From: Diplocloster hominis
GTDB lineage: Bacteria > Bacillota > Clostridia > Lachnospirales > Lachnospiraceae
NCBI RefSeq assembly: GCF_032380655.1
Contig: NZ_JAWDIY010000003.1
Span: 245,462 to 309,461, forward strand
DNA: 64,000 nucleotides
Direction of reading: 5' to 3'
Position numbers and translations under genes: made by a program. The stretch's first letter is position 1; each line of letters begins with the position of its first letter. The notes under the pieces were generated by a model, which saw nothing but the letters and a program-made list of their open reading frames with translations, was not told the origin of the DNA and made no database searches. Shown piece after piece: positions 34,007-42,003 of the stretch.

Positions 34007-34996
34007 TTAAAAGTTACCAAAGTGAAGCAAATAATTATACATGGCACCGACAAGGTTACATTCGTTCAGATACCGGCTCTTTACGATAACCGCGTGCAGC
34101 TGCCTGCCCAACCGCATTCCCCGGTAGAAGCTTTGGAGCTCATCCTCCAGATCCTGAAAGATCCGCTTCTGCAGGCTTAAACCGCCGCCAATGGAGATCT
34201 TCTCAGGTGCAAAACACAGTTGAATACTGTGTACCACCTGGGCCAGGGTCGTGATAAAGTTGCGGTAGATCCTGACAGCGTCGGTATCCCCCTCCGACAG
34301 CCACTGAAATATGCGGACGCCGTCGGCCTTGATTTTCTCCAGTTCGCGGTCAGGTCTGGCATAAGGCATACGGATATTCTCGTCCAGCCATACCAGGATG
34401 GACGCCGCGTCCTGAACGGCCAAGTCGATATTCTTAGCCTTGCACACACGGTAAGTGAGACCGTGCATGGCGGCAGACATATATGCGCATCCCAGTTCAT
34501 TGTGTTTGGTGGGGTCCGTAATCAGGTAAGACAGCTCTCCGGCCGCAAAGTCCCGCCCGCTGTGAACCTTCCCGTCCTTGATAATCCCTCCGGCTATACC
34601 GGAGCCCAGCACCAGGGCTGCCGCATTTTTACATCCTGCCAGAGAGCCCTTCCACGCTTCCGCCAGCGCGGCGCACTTTCCGTCGTTTTCCACGGCAATG
34701 GGAACCGGGCACCGGCTCTTAAGCAGATCTGTAACACTGTTTCCATATAACTGCATATACGCACCCGCGTCTGACAGATAGCCATTTTCCGGGTTGATAT
34801 AACCGGGCATGCTGATAGCGATCCCCTCTATCCTGTCCCGGTACTTATCATACAGCTGCCCCACTGTGTCCACATATTGTTCCACAGAATCCAGCGGCGC
34901 GGGAAGTTTCCCGGATTCTTCCATCTGTGCCTGATCGTCTACCAAGGCATACTTTACTGAGCTTCCGCCAAAATCACATGCTAAACATTTCATCAT
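34007..34996 (-). CDS. ROK-family sugar kinase (possible beta-glucoside kinase)
   Basis: A 329-residue ASKHA-fold kinase: ACDFGGSSVKYALVD is the phosphate-1 motif, VENDGKCAALAEAW and LGSGIAGGII follow. The usual ROK zinc motif (CxCGxxGCxE) is absent; the corresponding region reads ELGCAYMSAAMHG. First gene of the operon. Because a 6-phospho-beta-glucosidase is encoded in the same operon, phosphorylation of an imported beta-glucoside at C6, as described for BglK-type ROK enzymes, is a reasonable inference; glucokinase is the alternative. Confidence 0.87.
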   Translation of the reverse strand: MMKCLACDFGGSSVKYALVDDQAQMEESGKLPAPLDSVEQYVDTVGQLYDKYRDRIEGIAISMPGYINPENGYLSDAGAYMQLYGNSVTDLLKSRCPVPIAVENDGKCAALAEAWKGSLAGCKNAAALVLGSGIAGGIIKDGKVHSGRDFAAGELSYLITDPTKHNELGCAYMSAAMHGLTYRVCKAKNIDLAVQDAASILVWLDENIRMPYARPDRELEKIKADGVRIFQWLSEGDTDAVRIYRNFITTLAQVVHSIQLCFAPEKISIGGGLSLQKRIFQDLEDELQSFYRGMRLGRQLHAVIVKSRYLNECNLVGAMYNYLLHFGNF

Positions 34997-35134
34997 TATA
35001 CACTCCCCGTTCTTATTCCGACAGAAGTACAGGCTTCTGACTGAACAAAACGCTTTTTTTAACTGGTCTTTTTCTTAACCTGGATACAGACTAACAAAAA
35101 GGCCAGAACTTATATATCATTTTGCTCATATTTA

Positions 35135-35143
35135 TGTTACAAT
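35135..35143 (+). promoter_or_regulatory. Possible extended -10 promoter for AraC gene
   Basis: TGTTACAAT is an extended -10 element 81 bp upstream of the AraC start, in the divergent region between the ROK operon and the regulator gene. Confidence 0.4.
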
Positions 35144-35224
35144 TCTCATGTGATAGTTTTTTTGATGAACCAGACAAAATTTTCGACATTTTTTTGTACA
35201 ATTGTCACAACAAAGGGGTAAGAT

Positions 35225-36013
35225 ATGCCATACGTAGATAAGCAGAAGTTGTATTATCAGGATTTTTTGAGACGTGAGAATAATACCAGACACCACAGAT
35301 ATGATGAAGAGCTGATCCTTTACGACCGGGTAAAATCCGGGAATATGGAAGAGATCGAGAGCAGTGTCAGGATGTTCACCTCCGACCTGCCCGGACATCT
35401 CTCCGATGATCCCATCCGGAATTATAAATATATGTTTGTGGCCTCCACCACGCTGACCACCCGGTTTTCCATCGAGGGCGGTATGGATGAGGAGGAAGCC
35501 TATACGGCCAGTGATCTGTATATCCAGCGTATGGATTCCTGCGAGGATGTAAATAGCATCGTAACACTATACCGGGACATGCTCACTTATTTTACCAATT
35601 CCATGCATCTGCTGAGAAAAAAAAGCGTATTCTCCAAGCCTGTGATTCAATGCATGGACTATATCTATTATCATCTGCACGAAAAGATAACCGTGAAGCT
35701 GTTAGCAAGGCAAGTGAAGCTGCATCCGAATTATCTGTCCGGACTGTTCAAGCGGGAAACTGGTCAGACGATATCGGATTACATCGCAGGTCAGCGGATG
35801 CAGGCGGCCAAGAACATGCTTCTTTATTCTGACACCAGCTGCGCCGATATCTCCTCCATCCTGGCTTTCAGCTCTCAGAGCTATTTCACTAAGCTGTTTC
35901 GGAATATGTACGGCTTTACCCCCAGCGAGTATCGGAAGCGTTTTTTCCGTTCCGGCTTCAGCGCGGAGGATAAATCCGGAAAGAACCCGCCTGCTTTGTC
36001 CGCAGGACGCTAA
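35225..36013 (+). CDS. AraC-family transcriptional regulator
   Basis: A 262-residue regulator with an unrelated N-terminal helical domain (about 1-150) and a C-terminal AraC helix-turn-helix pair (ARQVKLHPNYLSGLFKRETG and SILAFSSQSYFTKLFRNMYG). It is divergent from the ROK/VOC/GH1/ABC operon and is its likely regulator. AAGGGG precedes the start. Confidence 0.92.
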   Translation: MPYVDKQKLYYQDFLRRENNTRHHRYDEELILYDRVKSGNMEEIESSVRMFTSDLPGHLSDDPIRNYKYMFVASTTLTTRFSIEGGMDEEEAYTASDLYIQRMDSCEDVNSIVTLYRDMLTYFTNSMHLLRKKSVFSKPVIQCMDYIYYHLHEKITVKLLARQVKLHPNYLSGLFKRETGQTISDYIAGQRMQAAKNMLLYSDTSCADISSILAFSSQSYFTKLFRNMYGFTPSEYRKRFFRSGFSAEDKSGKNPPALSAGR

Positions 36014-36095
36014 ACCAGATACCGTTTTTTCCTATACGTAATTGTAATCACGCGAGATATCCATTATGTTCGATACTCACTACTTGCAATATTCG

Positions 36096-36142
36096 TTACG
36101 CGCAATACTATTATGCGCAGTACTCATTATGCGCAGTATTCA
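36096..36142. repeat. Short tandem repeat (about 16 bp) at the GNAT 3' end
   Basis: Three degenerate units, TTACGCGCAATACTA, TTATGCGCAGTACTCA and TTATGCGCAGTATTCA, run head to tail; the last one contains the GNAT stop codon. Confidence 0.6.
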
Positions 36143-36768
36143 TATAAAAAAAACTGCATTTCTTTATCTGGCTGTATGGGTACTTTAATACTTTTTTCCC
36201 CGATCCGCGACAGACCCTTGTGTTCATAGAAGCCGTAATTACAGGTAGTATCGGTAAAGAGATAGAAGTTTTTTACGGCTTGCGATTTCAAGTAGTTCAT
36301 AAAATTTCCGAATAATTCATTCCCGATTCCGGCACCTCTTTGATCGCTTCGAATCACGAACAACGTCAGCTCGCCGTCAAATTGTTTCCCGCTGTCTTTC
36401 AGAAGATTACTGTCTATATCCGAAAATCCCCCAAACATTTTCGTAACAGCACGGCCTTCTCTGGATAGCAGAAGAGCCATAATCCAAGGGAGCTGCGCCA
36501 GACGGTGATGCAGGGTCTTTAATCCCGGTTTTTTACCGCGGCCCAGGATAAGTCCTACCGGAACCCCTCTCTTCTCAGCCACACAGGAATAGGTCTGATC
36601 CGCCAGACATCCTCTGAGATAAAGCATTCCCATACGGTAAGCGGTTCTGGGAGAACTGAACTTCTTGTACCCCCAGGTATCGCTGATCAGATCAGCCAGT
36701 ACTGGGTAATCCGATCTTTGTATCGGTCTGTATGTGATATTGTTATTCAGGTTTTGATTAAGATTCAT
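36127..36768 (-). CDS. GNAT-family N-acetyltransferase
   Basis: About 213 residues with the acetyl-CoA-binding core FVIRSDQRGAGIGNELFGNF (R/Q-x-x-G-x-G/A) and the C-terminal NYGFYEHKGL of small-molecule or protein acetyltransferases. The substrate is unknown. The start is at 36768 because GGAGG lies 7 nt upstream. A MerR-type operator lies 40 bp upstream, so it may respond to a toxic or oxidative signal. Confidence 0.87.
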   Translation of the reverse strand: MNLNQNLNNNITYRPIQRSDYPVLADLISDTWGYKKFSSPRTAYRMGMLYLRGCLADQTYSCVAEKRGVPVGLILGRGKKPGLKTLHHRLAQLPWIMALLLSREGRAVTKMFGGFSDIDSNLLKDSGKQFDGELTLFVIRSDQRGAGIGNELFGNFMNYLKSQAVKNFYLFTDTTCNYGFYEHKGLSRIGEKSIKVPIQPDKEMQFFLYEYCA

Positions 36769-36804
36769 TCTGTTTCCTCCTTGACTTTTCATGTTCTGAT
36801 AGGT

Positions 36805-36835
36805 ATGGTAAACTATACCGTAACTGTAAAGTCAA
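36805..36835 (-). promoter_or_regulatory. Promoter with 19-bp spacer and MerR-type operator
   Basis: On the minus strand TTGACT and TACCAT are 19 bp apart, the long spacing typical of MerR-controlled promoters. The spacer is filled by a near-perfect dyad (36812-36832; half-sites ACTTTAC and GTATAGT). The regulator gene is not in the window next to it. Confidence 0.65.
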
Positions 36836-36916
36836 GTGCTAATAAGCTTAAATGCTTAAAATGTGTTACGATTCACGGCCATCTTTGGTAAATGGGGATT
36901 TTGTGGACGAAGGTCC

Positions 36917-37197
36917 GGGAAGGGAGGGAGGCGGTCCGGCCTTTGGAACCGGGCGGCGAATCCCGTGGGGCCAAATCACTTCGGCCGGACCTAAGAATGG
37001 CTAACTCCGAAGGCGGGAGAACCTCTTATTGGCAGGGCCCGGAACAAACTCGCCAAAGGACGGCTCGGACAGTGTTCCAGGCCCTGCGAGGTTCTCTCGC
37101 CTTCTGCATAAGCCATTCTAAGGCCCGACCTCAAGTGATTTGGCCCCACGGGATTCGCCGCCCGGTTCCAAAGGCCGGACCGCCTCCCTCCCTTCCC
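36917..37197. repeat. Long hairpin A with 65-bp perfect stem
   Basis: The arms 36917-36981 and 37133-37197 are exact complements over 65 bp. The interior pairs imperfectly further (AGAACCTC with GAGGTTCT, GCAGGGCC with GGCCCTGC), leaving a loop around CTCGCCAAAGGACGGCT. Arms continue to the inner core GGCCAAATCACTT that is shared by all copies. Confidence 0.9.
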
Positions 37198-37422
37198 TGC
37201 TTTACAACAGGCTTTTTTACATGTTCCGTAAGGCTGACAGATTTCGTAGTATTGTTGGTGACTTATTTTTCCGTTATGAAGCGATCACATCTGCACACAT
37301 AGGTGATCCCTTCTACTGTTCTTCCATTCCTATCCTAACTAACAGTACTGATAGCTAAAGAATGTGTCAGCACCTTACACCGTTTACGAACCTTCCACGC
37401 GATAAAAGCCTTTTGTAAAGCA

Positions 37423-37701
37423 GGGCTGAAGGGAAGCGGCGTGTCTTGGGGAGCCGGGCAGCAAATCTCGCGGGGCCAAATCACTTGAGGCCGGGCCTTA
37501 GAACGACTTACGCAGAAGTCGGGAGAACCTCGCAGGGCCCGGAACGCTGTCCGAGCCGTCCTGTGGCGAGTTTGTTCCGGGCCCTGCCAATAAGAGGTTC
37601 TCCCGTCTTCGGAGTTAGCCGTTCTTAGGTCCGGCCGAAGTGATTTGGCCCCGCGAGATTTGCTGCCCGGCTCCCCAAGACACGCCGCTTCCCTTCAGCC
37701 C
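37423..37701. repeat. Long hairpin B with 64-bp perfect stem, inverted relative to A
   Basis: The arms 37423-37486 and 37638-37701 are exact complements over 64 bp. The core is the reverse complement of hairpin A, but the outer stem sequence (GGGCTGAAGGGAAGCGGC...) differs from that of A while pairing stays perfect. Confidence 0.9.
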
Positions 37702-37778
37702 GGACCCCAGTATCAAAATCCCCATTTACCAAAGTTGGCCGTGAATCGTAACAGAAGGGGACTGGCCATTAGAACAGT

Positions 37779-37824
37779 AAAAAAGTCCCGCCAAAGCCTG
37801 CGCACATGGCAGGCTTTGCGGGAC
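37779..37824 (-). terminator. Rho-independent terminator of the tautomerase gene
   Basis: On the minus strand a 16-17-bp GC-rich stem (GTCCCGCAAAGCCTGC) with a short loop is followed by TTTTTT, 12 bp after the tautomerase stop codon. Confidence 0.9.
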
Positions 37825-37836
37825 TAAGCGCACTAT

Positions 37837-38181
37837 TTAAAAATTATTTCCATTCCATCCCCAATAGCTGACCTCTTCGTACTTTACGTAGATCTGTGAT
37901 GGAGGAATGCCAAGATTTGTTTCCAGTATCTTTGTTATCTCTCCGGTCAGCCGGTCGTAATCTTCAGCGGAAGCACTGCCATATATTTTCACTTCCACAA
38001 ACGCCATCCGCTGGTCGGCTTTCCCCTTGAAATACATGTGGACCTGATCTTCAAAGGTAACCATCAGCCAGCTTTCGCTTTTTCCGGGTATGCAGGTTAT
38101 GGCCTGGCCCAACTGCTCTTTGACCATCTGCTCCTGATCACTGCTTATCTCAGCATTGGTTTTGACGTTAATGCAGGGCAT
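37837..38181 (-). CDS. MIF-like phenylpyruvate tautomerase
   Basis: A 114-residue protein of the tautomerase/MIF superfamily. Pro2, the catalytic N-terminal proline after Met removal, is followed by CINVKTNAEI; the C-terminal PPSQIYVKYEEVSYWGWNG matches MIF-type members. The physiological substrate in bacteria is uncertain. It has its own terminator; AGGAGTG lies upstream of the start. Confidence 0.88.
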   Translation of the reverse strand: MPCINVKTNAEISSDQEQMVKEQLGQAITCIPGKSESWLMVTFEDQVHMYFKGKADQRMAFVEVKIYGSASAEDYDRLTGEITKILETNLGIPPSQIYVKYEEVSYWGWNGNNF

Positions 38182-38226
38182 TCTTTATCACTCCTATCTG
38201 TTCCGCAGAGCTTTTTTTGAGCATTA

Positions 38227-40590
38227 CTATTTTTGATCCACGTATTTTTTAATGTTGGATGCGTTCACATACTTCTGAGTATCCTCACCGTCCACTACCA
38301 CCAGGGTAGGTGCCTGCATGACACCGTATTTTCTGGCCAGTTCAGCATTTTCTTCCGCGTCCACCAGCTCATACTGTTCGTCTGACAGCATTTCTTTGGC
38401 AATCTTGCAGTTCGGGCAGGTTTTGGTGGTAAACAGGTATTTCATGGACGGGGCCGGGGTGATCGTCACATCTTCTTTGGATACCGTTACGATGTTGGTC
38501 CGCACTCTCTTCATGCAGGAATTGTCAATATCGTACAGGGTACGGTTCTTGTACTCCTGAGATTTTCCTTCATTCCAGTTCTGTACCGGCCGGTAATATC
38601 CGGTGATCCGGCTGTACACTTCCGCTTCCGCCCCGCACTCAGGGCACGTAAAATGCTCGCCGCTGATATAGCCGTGGGTCTTGCAGATCGAGTAGGTCGG
38701 TGACATGGTATAATAAGGAAGTTTATAATTCTCCGCGATCTTACGCACCAGAGCCGCCGCTGCTTTCCAGTCCGGAAGCTTCTCTCCCAGGAATGCGTGG
38801 AATACGGTTCCGGATGTGTACAGGGTCTGCAGCTCATCCTGAATATCCAGCGCGTCAAAGATGTCGGCCGTATATTCCACCGGAAGATGGGAGCTGTTGG
38901 TATAGTAAGGGGTATCTCCCTCTTTTCCTGCGGTAATGATATCCGGCCAGCGCTTTCTGTCGTGCTTCGCCAGGCGGTAGCTGGTGGATTCCGCAGGGGT
39001 AGCCTCCAGGTTATACAGGTCGCCGTATTCTTCCTGGTAGTCAGCCAGACGCTCTCTCATATGGTTCAATACCTGCTTGGAGAATTCCTGCGTCTCCTGG
39101 TGGGTCATATCCTTGTGCAGCCAGTTGGCATTCAATCCTGCTTCGTTCATGCCGATCAGGCCGATTGTGGAAAAATGATTGTCGAAAGTTCCAAGGTAAC
39201 GTTTGGTGTAAGGATATAAGCCTTCGTTCAGAAGCTTAGTAATAACTTCCCGCTTAATCTTTAAGGATCTGGCGGAGATGTCCATCATCCGATCCAGTCT
39301 CTTGTAGAAATCCTGTTCATTCTTGGCCAGGTAAGCGATTCTGGGCATATTGATGGTTACAACGCCCACACTTCCGGTGCTCTCACCGGAGCCAAAGAAT
39401 CCACCTGTTTTCTTGCGCAGCTCACGCAGGTCCAGACGCAGACGGCAGCACATACTGCGGACATCACTGGGCTGCATGTCGCTGTTAATGTAGTTGGAGA
39501 AATACGGGGTTCCATATTTTGCAGTCATCTCAAACAGCAGACGGTTATTTTCCGTATCGGACCAGTCAAAATCGCTGGTGATCGAGTAGGTGGGAATCGG
39601 ATACTGGAAGCCGCGGCCGTTGGCATCGCCTTCGATCATAGTCTCGATAAAGGCCTTATTGATCATATCCATTTCCGTCTTACAGTCTTTATATTTGAAG
39701 TCCATCTCCTTGCCGCCTACGATAGCCGGAAGTTCTGCCAAGTCGTTGGGTACGGTCCAGTCCAGCGTTATATTGGAGAAAGGAGCCTGGGTTCCCCAGC
39801 GGCTGGGCGTATTCACACCGTAGATAAAGGACTCAATACATTTTTTCACTTCCCGGTAGTCCAGGTTATCTACCTTAACAAAGGGCGCCAGATAGGTATC
39901 GAAGGATGAGAACGCCTGAGCGCCGGCCCATTCATTCTGCATAATGCCGAGAAAGTTTACCATCTGGTTGCACAGAACGGACAGATGCTTCGCAGGTGAG
40001 GAAGTAATCTTTCCGCGGATGCCTCCCAGCCCTTCCTCGATCAGCTGTTTTAAGGACCATCCAGCACAGTATCCGGTCAGCATGGACAAATCATGCAGAT
40101 GGATATCCGCGTTCCGGTGCGCACTGGCAATCTCCTCATCATAGATCTCGGACAGCCAGTAGTTGGCAGTCACGGCTCCTGAGTTGCTTAAGATCAGTCC
40201 GCCTACCGAATAAGTCACGGTAGAGTTCTCTTTTACACGCCAGTCTTCTACTTTTACATAACTGTTTACGATTTCCTTATAGTCCAGAATCGTAGACTTC
40301 ATATTACGGATCTTTTCCCGCTGCTTCCGGTATAAAATATAGGCCTTTGCCACATCGGTGTAGCCGGCCTGTTCCAAAACCTTCTCCACACTGTCCTGTA
40401 CATCTTCCACGTGAACCAGGTTGTCCTTGATCTTAGACTGAAAGTCTGCTGTCACTCTCAGGGACAGCAAATCGATAATATCCTGATTAAATTCTTTTTC
40501 CGTTGCGGTGAATGCCTTCTGAACTGCGCCACTGATTTTGGCCAGATCAAAATCTGCCACTTCGCCGTCTCTCTTTACTACACGAAACAT
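38227..40590 (-). CDS. nrdD: Anaerobic ribonucleoside-triphosphate reductase with C-terminal glutaredoxin-like domain
   Basis: Reduces ribonucleoside triphosphates to deoxyribonucleotides using a glycyl radical. Residues 1-90 are an ATP-cone (FRVVKRDGEVADFDLAKISGAVQKAF). The catalytic barrel follows, then a zinc-ribbon region (CPECG) and the glycyl-radical loop SRITGYYRPVQNW (Gly about 664). Residues about 715-787 form a thioredoxin/glutaredoxin-like domain with CPNC (Cys 725 and 728) and APTLVVVDG, an extension that could supply electrons. No nrdG activase is adjacent. NrdR boxes precede the gene. Confidence 0.95.
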   Translation of the reverse strand: MFRVVKRDGEVADFDLAKISGAVQKAFTATEKEFNQDIIDLLSLRVTADFQSKIKDNLVHVEDVQDSVEKVLEQAGYTDVAKAYILYRKQREKIRNMKSTILDYKEIVNSYVKVEDWRVKENSTVTYSVGGLILSNSGAVTANYWLSEIYDEEIASAHRNADIHLHDLSMLTGYCAGWSLKQLIEEGLGGIRGKITSSPAKHLSVLCNQMVNFLGIMQNEWAGAQAFSSFDTYLAPFVKVDNLDYREVKKCIESFIYGVNTPSRWGTQAPFSNITLDWTVPNDLAELPAIVGGKEMDFKYKDCKTEMDMINKAFIETMIEGDANGRGFQYPIPTYSITSDFDWSDTENNRLLFEMTAKYGTPYFSNYINSDMQPSDVRSMCCRLRLDLRELRKKTGGFFGSGESTGSVGVVTINMPRIAYLAKNEQDFYKRLDRMMDISARSLKIKREVITKLLNEGLYPYTKRYLGTFDNHFSTIGLIGMNEAGLNANWLHKDMTHQETQEFSKQVLNHMRERLADYQEEYGDLYNLEATPAESTSYRLAKHDRKRWPDIITAGKEGDTPYYTNSSHLPVEYTADIFDALDIQDELQTLYTSGTVFHAFLGEKLPDWKAAAALVRKIAENYKLPYYTMSPTYSICKTHGYISGEHFTCPECGAEAEVYSRITGYYRPVQNWNEGKSQEYKNRTLYDIDNSCMKRVRTNIVTVSKEDVTITPAPSMKYLFTTKTCPNCKIAKEMLSDEQYELVDAEENAELARKYGVMQAPTLVVVDGEDTQKYVNASNIKKYVDQK

Positions 40591-40643
40591 CTCACTCTCA
40601 TCCTTCCCATGTCATCAATTAATCTCTTTACGTCAGCAATCAA

Positions 40644-40672
40644 ATTGTAGCAGATTTCCAACTGGGAGTCAA
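40644..40672 (-). promoter_or_regulatory. Sigma-A promoter of nrdD
   Basis: TTGACT and TACAAT separated by 17 bp on the minus strand, 54 bp before the nrdD start. Confidence 0.75.
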
Positions 40673-40679
40673 TAGAAAA

Positions 40680-40725
40680 ACACTATATCTTGTATGTTTT
40701 ATTAATTTCACACAAAATATAGTGT
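40680..40725 (-). promoter_or_regulatory. Pair of NrdR boxes upstream of nrdD
   Basis: ACACTATATCTTGT (40680-40693) and ACACAAAATATAGTGT (40710-40725) match the NrdR consensus (acaCwAtATaTwGtgt) and are about 30-31 bp apart, three helical turns, just upstream of the -35 element. This predicts repression by the ATP/dATP-sensing NrdR. Confidence 0.8.
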
Positions 40726-40737
40726 TAGTGTCGATAA

Positions 40738-41979
40738 TCACCCAGATACTCTTGCATAAAGCTCTTTGGGCACATATGCTTTTACATAAATCCCGTTATC
40801 CCGATAATCCTCGCAGATCAGTCCACCCTGTTCTCTGATCAGGGCGATCAGTCCCGCTTTCTCGTAGGGAAATACCCGTTCCAACAGCATGTGGCGCTCA
40901 TGGAGCACCTCATCCAGGGTTTCCTTAAGGCGCTCCAGGCCGTCCCCGTTTCTGGCTGATATCTTCAATGTTTTGTCCGCTTTGAAATCGCGTAAATCGA
41001 CAGGCCCGGATATTCTGTCCTGTTTGTTAAACAAGGTGATGATCGTCTTGCCCGCGATCCCCAGATCCGCCAGTGTCTCATAGACTACGTACATCTGTTT
41101 TTCCACCTGCGGATTGGACACATCCACAACATGTAGTATAATATCCGCGTATTTCGCCTCTTCCAATGTACTGCGGAATGCCTCAATCAGATGATGAGGC
41201 AGCTTACGGATGAACCCCACGGTGTCTGTCAGCAGAATCTGCTGTTTGCTGGGCAGAATTAAACTCCTGGTGGTGGGGTCCAGTGTCGCAAAGAGCTGAT
41301 CCTCTTCCAGCACCTGGGCGCCGGTGAGCGTGTTCAGCAGGGTCGACTTCCCCGCATTGGTGTAACCGACGATCGCGGCCACCGGGATTCTGTTCTTCTG
41401 CCTCTGGCTGCGCGTAACCTCACGGTGGCGCTTGACCTCTTTGAGTTCCCGGTTTAGCTGTGCAATCCGTTCTTTTACCAGCCGCCGGTCCATCTCCAGC
41501 TTTTTCTCACCCGGGCCCCTGGTTCCGATACCTCCGCCCAGCCTGGACAGGGAGCTTCGAAGCCCCACCAGTCTGGCCAGCTGATATTTTAACTGGGCCA
41601 GCTCCACCTGGATCTTGCCTTCGCTGGTGGACGCTCTCTTAGCGAAAATATCCAGGATCACCAGCGTGCGGTCCATGATCTTGGTATCCAGCGCCTCTTC
41701 CATATTCCGCAGCTGCGCCGGAGAGAGTTCGTCGTCACATATGATACCGGTTGCCCCGGTATCGTAAATCATCTCTGAGAGTTCCTCTAATTTTCCGGAC
41801 CCCAGATAGGTCCCCGGATGAATCTGCGTCCGTGTCTGAATCAACACGCCTGCCGTCTGGGCCCCCGCCGTGGAAGCCAGTTCCTCAAGCTCAGTCAGGG
41901 AGTCTTTCGTGTCGTCCCCGTCGTTTAAGGATACTCCGACTAAAATTACTTTTTCCTTAATTTCTTCGAATTCTATCAT
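40738..41979 (-). CDS. hflX: GTPase HflX
   Basis: Ribosome-associated GTPase that splits stalled 70S ribosomes. N-terminal HflX domain with RTQIHPGTYLGSGKLEEL, a coiled-coil linker and RLGGGIGTRGPGEKKLEMDRR, then the G domain: GYTNAGKSTLLN (P-loop), DTVGFIRKLPHHLIEAFRST, and NKQD. Length 413 is normal. It lies 24 bp after the TPR lipoprotein gene, and nrdD follows with its own promoter. Confidence 0.95.
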   Translation of the reverse strand: MIEFEEIKEKVILVGVSLNDGDDTKDSLTELEELASTAGAQTAGVLIQTRTQIHPGTYLGSGKLEELSEMIYDTGATGIICDDELSPAQLRNMEEALDTKIMDRTLVILDIFAKRASTSEGKIQVELAQLKYQLARLVGLRSSLSRLGGGIGTRGPGEKKLEMDRRLVKERIAQLNRELKEVKRHREVTRSQRQKNRIPVAAIVGYTNAGKSTLLNTLTGAQVLEEDQLFATLDPTTRSLILPSKQQILLTDTVGFIRKLPHHLIEAFRSTLEEAKYADIILHVVDVSNPQVEKQMYVVYETLADLGIAGKTIITLFNKQDRISGPVDLRDFKADKTLKISARNGDGLERLKETLDEVLHERHMLLERVFPYEKAGLIALIREQGGLICEDYRDNGIYVKAYVPKELYARVSG

Positions 41980-42003
41980 CTATGCCTCTCCGTTTTCGCC
42001 ATC

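Larger units (their letters stand above)
36864..37753. mobile_element. Composite palindromic (foldback) element with two giant hairpins
   Basis: The element is bounded by terminal inverted repeats of 38-39 bp (36864-36902 and 37715-37753, one mismatch, beginning GTTACGATTCACGGCCA). Inside are two long hairpins in opposite orientation (36917-37197 and 37423-37701), and further inverted 13-bp arms (37195-37207 and 37413-37425) around a central 205-bp spacer. No protein, transposase or target-site duplication is visible. MITE or foldback element is the best label; a structured RNA is possible. Confidence 0.7.

Noticed and set aside
36892..37827. Several short open frames inside the palindromic element
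   Set aside because: They mirror each other on both arms, have no SD and no recognisable product.
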